A stretch of DNA of 36,428 bases. Source: JAFDVL01 sp964631865 (GTDB lineage: Bacteria > Acidobacteriota > Blastocatellia > RBC074). The DNA is taken from the NCBI GenBank assembly GCA_964631865.1, contig CAZWAK010000069.1:1-36428 (forward strand). The letters are read 5' to 3'. The stretch's first letter is position 1. Each line of letters starts with the position of its first letter. The translations under genes were made by a program, and so were the position numbers. The notes below the pieces were generated by a model. That model saw nothing but the letters and a program-made list of their open reading frames with translations, was not told where the DNA came from and ran no database searches. Below, one piece after another: positions 1 through 6,447 of this stretch.

Positions 1-1168
1 AATAGATCGTCTGCAAAAACAGCCCTTGTTTATTGGTCGTGATCGGCGCAATGACATTGACCATTTGGGCGAGGTTCGCCATCTTGACGACGTCGGCGCG
101 GCGGAAGAAGGAATTGAAAAACATCCCCATCGCCAGCGCGTCTTCAAAGTTGTAGACCTCTTCGAGCTTTTGTTGATTGTACGCCCGATACCAGACGTTC
201 CATTCGTCGTAGGCAATGTAAATGGTACGCGGGTTGGGCTGCCGGCTTTGCACCTCCTTGATCTGGCTGGCCGTCACGTCAATGTAACTGTCAATCGTCT
301 GCGACGACGCCATGAACTTCTCGAAATCGTTATCGCGGTTGCCGATGTAGGTGTGGATGGCGATGTAATCGGCCTGATTGCGCAACGTCTCCAGCACGGT
401 GCGGTTCCAGTGCCTCCAGTCTGCGTTCGGCCCGTAGTTGCTCGATCCGCAGGCAATCAACTTGATACTGTTATCGGTTGAGCGCATGGCTTTGGCGGCT
501 TCGAGCGCGAACTTGGAATACTCCTCGGCGTTCTTGTGGCCGAGTTGCCACGGGCCGTCAATCTCGTTGCCCAGCGCCCAGTATTTCACGTTGTAAGGTT
601 TATCGCGTCCGTTCTTGCGGCGTTGATCTGCCCAATAGGTGTTTTTTTCCACGTTGCAGTATTCAACCCAATGACGCGCATCATCAATCGTGCCCAAACC
701 AAGGTTGATGCAGATATAAGGTTCGGTGCCAATCGTTTCGCAATACTTCAAAAACTCATCCGTGCCAAACCGATTGCTTTCCAGATCATTCCAGGCCAAA
801 TCCATTCGCACCGGACGCTGATCTTTCGGCCCGATTCCGTCTTTCCAGTTGTAGCCCGAAGCGAAGTTGCCGCCCGGCCAGCGCAGGATCGTAACGTTCA
901 ATTGTTTGACGACCTCCATCACATCTTTGCGATAGCCGTCTTTGTCCGACAGCGGGCTGCCTTCTTCGTAAACGCCGCCGTAAATCATCCGTCCAAGATG
1001 CTCGGCGAAGTTGCCGAACAGGTGCGGATGGATTTCGCCGATGGTGCGGTCGGTGTCTATCTTGATGCGCGCTTGTGGCGTTTGCCCCTGGACGGGCGGC
1101 AGGCTGCTGAGCAACAGACAAGCGGTGAGGATGAGGTTGTTGAGTAAAGGAGTGGTATGTGTTCGCAT
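1..1168 (-). CDS. Secreted GH51 alpha-L-arabinofuranosidase (3' end outside the window)
   Basis: The reading frame is open from the ATG at 1168 to the window edge, giving 389 residues without the C-terminus. A hydrophobic signal peptide (about residues 1-29, ending PPVQGQ) points to export. The family removes terminal alpha-L-arabinofuranosyl groups from arabinan and arabinoxylan. Seen directly: the GH51 acid/base motif YWALGNEIDGPWQ with Glu202, the nucleophile motif YDEWNVWY with Glu322, and the early family signature LRWPGGNFASGYNW. A GGGAG ribosome site lies just upstream of the ATG. The esterase gene upstream is on the same strand with a 57-base gap, so the two are probably co-transcribed and may both act on decorated hemicellulose. 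The missing part is the end of the barrel and the C-terminal beta domain. Family assignment is firm; exact substrate is inferred. Confidence 0.93.
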   Translation of the reverse strand, partial: MRTHTTPLLNNLILTACLLLSSLPPVQGQTPQARIKIDTDRTIGEIHPHLFGNFAEHLGRMIYGGVYEEGSPLSDKDGYRKDVMEVVKQLNVTILRWPGGNFASGYNWKDGIGPKDQRPVRMDLAWNDLESNRFGTDEFLKYCETIGTEPYICINLGLGTIDDARHWVEYCNVEKNTYWADQRRKNGRDKPYNVKYWALGNEIDGPWQLGHKNAEEYSKFALEAAKAMRSTDNSIKLIACGSSNYGPNADWRHWNRTVLETLRNQADYIAIHTYIGNRDNDFEKFMASSQTIDSYIDVTASQIKEVQSRQPNPRTIYIAYDEWNVWYRAYNQQKLEEVYNFEDALAMGMFFNSFFRRADVVKMANLAQMVNVIAPITTNKQGLFLQTIY

Positions 1169-1225
1169 GAATTTTCTCCCGTGTTATTGACGTCGTATTC
1201 CTCAATTGGGCCGTAGCAGATGACG

Positions 1226-2296
1226 TTACTTACAGTCTTTACCGAAGCATAGATTCTTGCTAAAGAAGGGTAATACAAAGTTCTGAAAACGGACAGCCAC
1301 CGCGCTGGTATGCGTGCCTTGATACACCTCGAAGCCATGCGCGATTCCATATTTATCGAGGATGTCGTGCAGCTTGCCTGTATCAACTCGTAACCCGTCC
1401 TTATCACCCACATCCAGCGAAATCGCACGATACTGGCGGAGATTCCCGATGTACTGATCTACGAAGGCCAGCGGCGCGTTCGCCGCCCATTTCGCCAGAA
1501 CGTCAGGCTGTAGTTCGCCGTTTTTCCTTGCCAGGTCGAGGTACAGCGGAGGGTTCTTCGGATTGGGCGACCAGGCAGCGGCGGCAGCGAGTTGCGCCCG
1601 GGCACCGAACGGCAACTTGGCAAAATCTTCCGGCGTCTTCGCCGCTTCCACAGCCTTTTCCATTTCCGCATTTGCTGGCGGCGCTTGCCGTGGCGATAAG
1701 CAGCACGGACTCATGCTGTAGAGGCTGCCAAAGACATCCGCATGCTTCATGCCGATGCGTGTTGCGCCATAGCCGCCCATCGAGTGGCCAACCAGCCCGC
1801 GGGCCAGCCGGTTTGGAATCGTCCGGTAATGCGCGTCAATGTAAGAGACCACATCACGCGCAATAAACCGCTCGAAATCTCCGGTGGTGACGGAACTTGA
1901 ATACATCGAACCGTTGTGCCTGGTCTTGGAATCAGGCAGCACAACGATCATCTCTTTTGCGCCTTGCGCAAAAGCGCCTTCGATGGTTTGCGGCACGTGA
2001 ATCTCCTGGCTCCATTGCTCCGCGCCGATGGAATACCCGTGCAAGGCGTAAATGACGGGATAACGCCGGGACTTGTTCGTCGTGTAGCTGGGCGGCAGAA
2101 AGACGATCACTTCGCGGTCAACCGCATCGCCTTCGAGATTGCCCTCCAGGGCTGTTCCGTGAATTTTGATGCGCTCTACTTTGGCAGGTTTAGCTCCTGC
2201 GATGACGGGTGGGACTTCGGTCTTAACTTGCGTCGGCGCTGGCGTCACGAGTCCAATCATTATCGCAAGCGCAAGGCGGAATTTCGCTTTCATCAT
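1226..2296 (-). CDS. Secreted esterase, alpha/beta hydrolase (esterase D / PF00756-like)
   Basis: About 356 residues beginning at the ATG at 2296, which has AGAGG upstream; a second ATG follows immediately at 2293. The N-terminus is a signal peptide (hydrophobic stretch LALAIMIGLVTPAPT). The fold is that of the feruloyl/acetyl esterase family: VIYALHGYSIGAEQW holds the oxyanion region, GLVGHSMGGYGA holds the nucleophile Ser, DVGDKDGLRVD is a likely site of the acidic residue, and YQGTHTSAV holds the catalytic His. It probably hydrolyses ester bonds on plant or microbial glycans or small esters outside the cytoplasm. It lies 57 bases upstream of the GH51 arabinofuranosidase, which supports a hemicellulose role such as a feruloyl or acetyl esterase. 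The substrate cannot be read from sequence, and cinnamoyl and acyl esterases share these motifs. Confidence 0.86.
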   Translation of the reverse strand: MMKAKFRLALAIMIGLVTPAPTQVKTEVPPVIAGAKPAKVERIKIHGTALEGNLEGDAVDREVIVFLPPSYTTNKSRRYPVIYALHGYSIGAEQWSQEIHVPQTIEGAFAQGAKEMIVVLPDSKTRHNGSMYSSSVTTGDFERFIARDVVSYIDAHYRTIPNRLARGLVGHSMGGYGATRIGMKHADVFGSLYSMSPCCLSPRQAPPANAEMEKAVEAAKTPEDFAKLPFGARAQLAAAAAWSPNPKNPPLYLDLARKNGELQPDVLAKWAANAPLAFVDQYIGNLRQYRAISLDVGDKDGLRVDTGKLHDILDKYGIAHGFEVYQGTHTSAVAVRFQNFVLPFFSKNLCFGKDCK

Positions 2297-2335
2297 CAAA
2301 CCTCTACAGGAAATCTTTTTGGGGTCGTGCTTTAG

Positions 2336-2418
2336 AAATGATGCTGGGGTTGGCCGCCCTCGATTTCAACCTTTGTTCATCGGCTTGCGACGACCGACCA
2401 AAATGGTCAGCATCATTT
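2336..2418. repeat. Inverted repeat in the divergent intergenic region 2297-2514
   Basis: AAATGATGCTG at 2336-2346 is repeated in perfect inverted orientation as CAGCATCATTT at 2408-2418, and the near-palindrome GACCAAAATGGTC sits just inside the second arm. The region separates the esterase (minus) from the membrane protein gene (plus), so it must hold both promoters. I do not see a convincing promoter pair. The element may be a regulatory site, an RNA hairpin or a decayed repeat. Confidence 0.4.
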
Positions 2419-2514
2419 TTGAAGCATGACCAAAATTTCTAACAGCAAAGCACGTCGGTCTGTTTATTTGTTGGTCAATCGTAGAAAAGCGACGCTATTG
2501 TATTTCCGCCCTAA

Positions 2515-4005
2515 ATGCCTGACAAGTCTTTGAACGTTACAGAACGTTTGATAACATCCCGTCGCACTGTTTCCACCACATCAAAAGTTGCTAGGCTAAA
2601 AGCACTTATGCGCGAAACGTCTCTCGAAACCAGCCAGTCTCTGACGAGCAAGCAGAAATGCGCGGCGCTCGAAGCCGTGCTGCACAGTGACACGTTTGCC
2701 CGCGCCGACCAGTTGAAAAACTTCCTGAAATACGTTTGTGAAATGGAGATGGCCGGGCGCGGCCACGAATTGACTGAGTATCTCATCGGCATTGAAGCAC
2801 TGGGGCGGCCCGCCAATTATTCGCCTGGCGATGATTCGGCGGTGCGCACCCGTGCCTTCGCGCTCAGGAAAAAGTTGCAGGAGTTTTACGAGCAGGAACA
2901 GCCCGACGCCCCGCTGCGCATCGAGTTGCTGAAAGGCTCCTACTGCCCGCACTTTGTCGAGAGCCAGCCGCCTCAAAAAGCGAACGGCGACGGAATGCTG
3001 GCTGAGTTGTCCGCGCCGCAGCTTGTTCGCTCGCCCTCTGCGCACGAACAATTGCTTCAGGCCGAAGCAACAGGCCACCGTGAGTGGAAAAGAAGTTGGC
3101 TGCCCCCTTTCAGCGCCGGAGTTGTGGTAACGGCGCTGCTCGCCGGACTACTCTACTGGTGGTTGAGACCCAAGCCCCACTCTCACGCTGTTTCGCCTCC
3201 CCCCGCGCCGATTCTGGTTGAAGCCTGGGGGCCGCTGCTGGCACCGAACGCCGAGGTGTTGCTGTGTGTCGCTAATCCGACCAGTTTTTCGGTACACCCC
3301 AGCGCTCTTTCTCCCGCGACGACCAATACTCCATTCAACTATCCGGGCGCGGTGCCAATGCCGCAGCAGCTTTATGAGCTATACAACAAGCGCCCCCCCG
3401 TTCCGGCCAACCCGACCTTGACCATCACCAGGAACGGCGCTTACTGGGGAGATGTCTTAGGCGCGCTGACGGCGTTCAAAATCCTGAACGCCGCTGGTGT
3501 GTCGCCGCAGATCGTGCCTGAAATAGCCATCACGATGCCGATGCTGCGGGGCCGCAACGTCATCTTGTTTGGGGCGCCGGATTACAGTTCCGCGGCGGCC
3601 CGCCTTCAGGAAAATTGCCCGCTGCGCGTCAACTTCCTGGACGCCATCGTTGGTTCCGCTACTCCTGCAACGCCTGCGGCGCGTTACGCGCTCAAATTGG
3701 GGCAACAGCAACGGCTGACGCAGGTCTTCGGTTTGATCACGGTGTTGCCCGGCGAAAGCGCGGGCGACCACCAAAACCGCATCCTGATCTTTTCGGGAGT
3801 GAATTCGGCGGGCGCGCAAGCGGCGGCGGAATTTTTCAGCTCGCCAGTACGCTTGCTCGAATTGAAGAAGGAATTGAAAAAAGCCGGACTCAATACTTTC
3901 CCGCCAGCCTATCAGGTAGTAGTCAAAGTCGAGACTGAGGACAGCATTCTGCTCAACTACCGCTATGAAACCTATCGCATCATTCCTCCGTCAGGGAACC
4001 CGTGA
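2515..4005 (+). CDS. Membrane-anchored protein of unknown function (acidobacterial N-terminal domain)
   Basis: This is a 496-residue protein. The first 45 residues are Ser/Thr/Arg-rich and the true start could be the Met at residue 32 (base 2608). Residues about 50-147 form a conserved region that I recognise from many acidobacterial proteins: a helical stretch LKNFLKYVCEME, then GRGHELTEYLIGIEALGRPANYSPGDDSAVRTRAFALRKKLQEFYE, ending in the KGSYCPHF strand. This looks like a cytoplasmic regulatory or DNA-binding-like module but has no established function that I can name. A single transmembrane helix follows at about 195-217 (WLPPFSAGVVVTALLAGLLYWWL), then a Pro-rich linker and an extracytoplasmic domain of about 260 residues that I do not recognise. 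The architecture suggests a one-component sensor, which is inference. It ends facing the decayed transposase at 4021. Confidence 0.72.
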   Translation: MPDKSLNVTERLITSRRTVSTTSKVARLKALMRETSLETSQSLTSKQKCAALEAVLHSDTFARADQLKNFLKYVCEMEMAGRGHELTEYLIGIEALGRPANYSPGDDSAVRTRAFALRKKLQEFYEQEQPDAPLRIELLKGSYCPHFVESQPPQKANGDGMLAELSAPQLVRSPSAHEQLLQAEATGHREWKRSWLPPFSAGVVVTALLAGLLYWWLRPKPHSHAVSPPPAPILVEAWGPLLAPNAEVLLCVANPTSFSVHPSALSPATTNTPFNYPGAVPMPQQLYELYNKRPPVPANPTLTITRNGAYWGDVLGALTAFKILNAAGVSPQIVPEIAITMPMLRGRNVILFGAPDYSSAAARLQENCPLRVNFLDAIVGSATPATPAARYALKLGQQQRLTQVFGLITVLPGESAGDHQNRILIFSGVNSAGAQAAAEFFSSPVRLLELKKELKKAGLNTFPPAYQVVVKVETEDSILLNYRYETYRIIPPSGNP

Positions 4006-4020
4006 AGTATTTAATGTGAA

Positions 4021-4737
4021 TCAGGGGTTGAAAACGATGAGAAAGTAGGCAAAAGCCAACTTCCCAAAGCAATGCACCATCAGGGCATCCGCTGAGCGCA
4101 CTGTCCCCGCATCCTGAATGCCGGTCTTGTCATTGCACCAGTTGAAGAGTCCCCGACGGGCTGGCGTAAGTGACTGACGCAGCGATTATGATATTTCTCT
4201 AGCGCACTTAACTGCTTGCCTTTGGGCTTTTTACGGGGTGGATGCCAGCGACTCCCTTGTGCCGCTAACTGCGCTGCAAACTCGGCATCGGCGTAGGCCG
4301 AGTCGCCGATTAAGGTGGTCGTTGGCAACGCAATTTCTTGCTCTTTGACACGGCGCACATTGTGTTGCCTTCGCGCAGCCAAATCTGTTGCGGCATGGGC
4401 AGGCGTGCGCGCGCGACGTTGCGCCACCGTGTGCAAACGCACGCCGTGAAACCATTGTTTCTTGCTCGCGCAATAGCCCACATCGGCCACCATCGGGGCC
4501 ACCTGCGCCGTGTAAGCGTGCCCGCCGCGCGGGGAGCATCACCGGCAAGGAATCTATCACTTGATCCACTTCCGGTGCGGGGACGGCGGGCAACTGTGCT
4601 TGCAGATAGGCTCCCAAAGTGTGAAAACTCGCTTCCAACCGATTGAGCCGCGCGACAAAGGTCTGATACGCGGGTAGCTTCGGAAAGTAATGTAACCAAT
4701 AGGTTTGCACGAATTCGTGGATCGCCTTTTTCTCAAA
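4021..4737 (-). pseudogene. Decayed IS982-like transposase remnant
   Basis: Three overlapping reading frames join into one transposase. The first part (KLPAYQTFVARLNRLEASFHTLG to VIDSLPVML) breaks at about 4525-4535. The second (AYTAQVAPMVADVGYCASKKQWFHGVRLHTV to LPTTTLIGDSAYADAEFAAQLAAQG) breaks again at about 4135-4150. The third (LFNWCNDKTGIQDAGTVRSADALMVHCFGKLAFAYF) ends at the TGA at 4021. The DSLP and GDSAYAD strings are the expected DDE aspartate regions. Because of two frameshifts and no start codon of its own, it should not make active transposase. The family call rests on the RLNRL, CASKK and KTGIQ motifs and could be a related DDE family. The coding sequence begins immediately after the nadR stop codon and in the same frame. 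Confidence 0.8.
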
Positions 4738-5718
4738 CTACCGCTTCTCGTACCGCACCAGATCATCAATCACCGCCATCGCATTGGCAAGCCGTTCCTG
4801 ATGCGTCCCGGTCAAAAGCTGAAACGGTCGTTGCTGCGCCGTCAACTCCGCGACAAACATTTCGCGCATCCACTCCCGAATCGCCTCGCCATCGCGCGTG
4901 CCGTCCTGCTCAAACGGCGTGTGTACATCGGTCAGCAAATACAAATCGGGGCGACGATGCGCGGCGACGATGGCTTCGACTGCCGAAGAACGTGCGTGCA
5001 AATAACGGCGATGCCAGACGCTCGTGGCAAAGGCATCGGTGTCGCAAATCAAAAGCTTGTTCGCATTGCGCGCCGCTTCATTTTCGCGTTCGCACTGGAT
5101 TTGGGCAATGTGCGTGAATTCGTCCGAAGTCCAATCGTAACCGCTGCCTTCCGCCAATTTGCGTTCGGAGTATTCGCGTCCATATTCGGCGACCCAAACC
5201 GTTTGATAATGCGCCGCCAAGCTTCGCGCGAGCGTCGTCTTGCCGGTAGATTCTGCGCCGACCAAGCAAATCCGCTTCGCATACCAACCGCGCACGGGCG
5301 GTTCCAAATACTCCCAATACGACATCGCATTGCTGCGAACTTTTGTCCCGGAGACAGGAACGATGTTACGTGCTTTATCAATCAACACATGCTCGCAACC
5401 GAGGTAATGCGCAAAGCGGTCGCCGTACTCTTCGGACGTGAACACGACATCGGGCGCAAAGCCTAACCAACGCACCGAATTCTCCGCCCAGACGCGCGAA
5501 TCCTGTTCGTCGTAGACATCATCAATCAACAGCACATTCACATCGGGATGAATTTCGCGGAGCCACGCGGCGCGCAAATCTCCGGGCGGTTGCTCGTGCG
5601 GCTTCTGACAAACGATGACGTAGAGTTCGTCCACTTGTGCGCGCCCCGAATCAATCAGGAATTTGTGCCCGCGATGCGGCGGATAAAACTTGCCGACGAT
5701 CAACCCGCGCTTAGCCAT
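4738..5718 (-). CDS. nadR: NadR-type bifunctional NMN adenylyltransferase / ribosylnicotinamide kinase
   Basis: The chosen start is the ATG at 5718 (MAKRGLIVGKFYPPHRGH), giving 326 residues; an upstream extension to 5772 lies inside pnuC and lacks family similarity. Residues 1-130 are the nucleotidyltransferase domain, with the HxGH motif HRGH at 15-18 and the VSGTKVRSN motif. Residues about 138-326 are the P-loop kinase domain with GAESTGKTT as Walker A. The protein phosphorylates nicotinamide riboside to NMN and adenylates NMN to NAD+ in the cytoplasm. There is no N-terminal helix-turn-helix, so unlike the E. coli protein it should not be a repressor. Its first 8 bases overlap the end of pnuC, so transport and phosphorylation are translationally coupled. 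The TAG stop directly abuts a transposase remnant, but the C-terminus looks complete. Confidence 0.94.
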   Translation of the reverse strand: MAKRGLIVGKFYPPHRGHKFLIDSGRAQVDELYVIVCQKPHEQPPGDLRAAWLREIHPDVNVLLIDDVYDEQDSRVWAENSVRWLGFAPDVVFTSEEYGDRFAHYLGCEHVLIDKARNIVPVSGTKVRSNAMSYWEYLEPPVRGWYAKRICLVGAESTGKTTLARSLAAHYQTVWVAEYGREYSERKLAEGSGYDWTSDEFTHIAQIQCERENEAARNANKLLICDTDAFATSVWHRRYLHARSSAVEAIVAAHRRPDLYLLTDVHTPFEQDGTRDGEAIREWMREMFVAELTAQQRPFQLLTGTHQERLANAMAVIDDLVRYEKR

Positions 5719-6298
5719 TGGCGGCGGCCTCCGTTTCCCGCAACGCGCGTTGCCAACGCAGCACACCCGCAATGCACAAGCACAGAAACACAGCGTACAA
5801 CACGGCGGTCAGGCGCAACTCACGCGTGAGGTACAAGTAAATGTAAAGCACATCTGCCGTGATCCAGAGCCACCAGTTTTCGATCACTTTGCGATTCAGC
5901 AGAAACTGCGCCGCCAAGCTCAATGCCGTCGTCAGCGCATCCAAAAGCGGCGCAGCGCCATTCACCGCGCGCAGCAGCAACATCAGCAACCACGTCCCCA
6001 GCGGCACGAAGCCGAGCGTCAGCAGCAGCAACGGCCACGAAGCGCGCTGCACGTTCAGCGCCGCGCGATCTTTGCCGCCGTACAACCAGTTGTACCAGCC
6101 TTGCACGCCAAGCACGATGTACACGATCTGCAAACCAGCATCGGCGAACAAACGCGCTTGCCCAAACAGCACGAGAAAGAAAATGTTATTCGCAATGCCG
6201 AGCGGGAAATTCCAGATGTTTTGGCGGACGACTAAGAAGACGCAGGCTGCGCCAGTCACAAAGCCGAACATTTCCGTCCATGAAATCGGCCAGTTCAT
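5711..6298 (-). CDS. pnuC: Nicotinamide riboside transporter PnuC
   Basis: A 195-residue inner-membrane protein with about seven hydrophobic segments, the normal size for the PnuC/SWEET-like family. Family features visible are the early segment GAACVFLVVRQNIWNFPLGIANNIFF, a VQGWYNW segment, and the ENWWLWITADVLYIYLY segment that lines the substrate path in known PnuC structures. It carries nicotinamide riboside across the inner membrane by facilitated diffusion; the downstream NadR kinase traps it as NMN. The stop codon TAA overlaps the nadR ATG in an 8-base overlap. The start ATG at 6298 is followed by a membrane segment without a cleavable signal. The 149 bases upstream contain a heptamer-built inverted repeat but no NAD-type riboswitch that I can recognise. 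Confidence 0.93.
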   Translation of the reverse strand: MNWPISWTEMFGFVTGAACVFLVVRQNIWNFPLGIANNIFFLVLFGQARLFADAGLQIVYIVLGVQGWYNWLYGGKDRAALNVQRASWPLLLLTLGFVPLGTWLLMLLLRAVNGAAPLLDALTTALSLAAQFLLNRKVIENWWLWITADVLYIYLYLTRELRLTAVLYAVFLCLCIAGVLRWQRALRETEAAANG

Positions 6299-6338
6299 AT
6301 CAAAACGTCACAATCAGTATCAGACTGCAATAACAACA

Positions 6339-6427
6339 CACTCTGCACTCTCCACTCTTCACTCTTCACTCTTTAGGAGGAAAAACACAATTCCTGTCTG
6401 AGAATGAAGAGTGGAGAGTGCAGAGTG
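6339..6427. repeat. Heptanucleotide tandem repeat forming a 23-bp perfect inverted repeat
   Basis: Five tandem 7-bp units (CACTCTG, CACTCTC, then CACTCTT three times) occupy 6339-6373. The first 23 bases recur as an exact reverse complement at 6405-6427, leaving a 43-base loop. The 7-base register is unbroken from 6339 through 6429. The element lies between the stop of the DUF1553 gene (6448) and the start of pnuC (6298), both on the minus strand, so in RNA it would be a strong hairpin that could separate or stabilise the two transcripts. There is no U-tract of the usual terminator type. Confidence 0.8.
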
Positions 6428-6447
6428 GAGAATGCCCCTTGCCGTCG

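Noticed and set aside
4705..5466. Plus-strand open frame of 253 codons opposite nadR
   Set aside because: NadR motifs on the minus strand are unmistakable; the antisense frame is a shadow.
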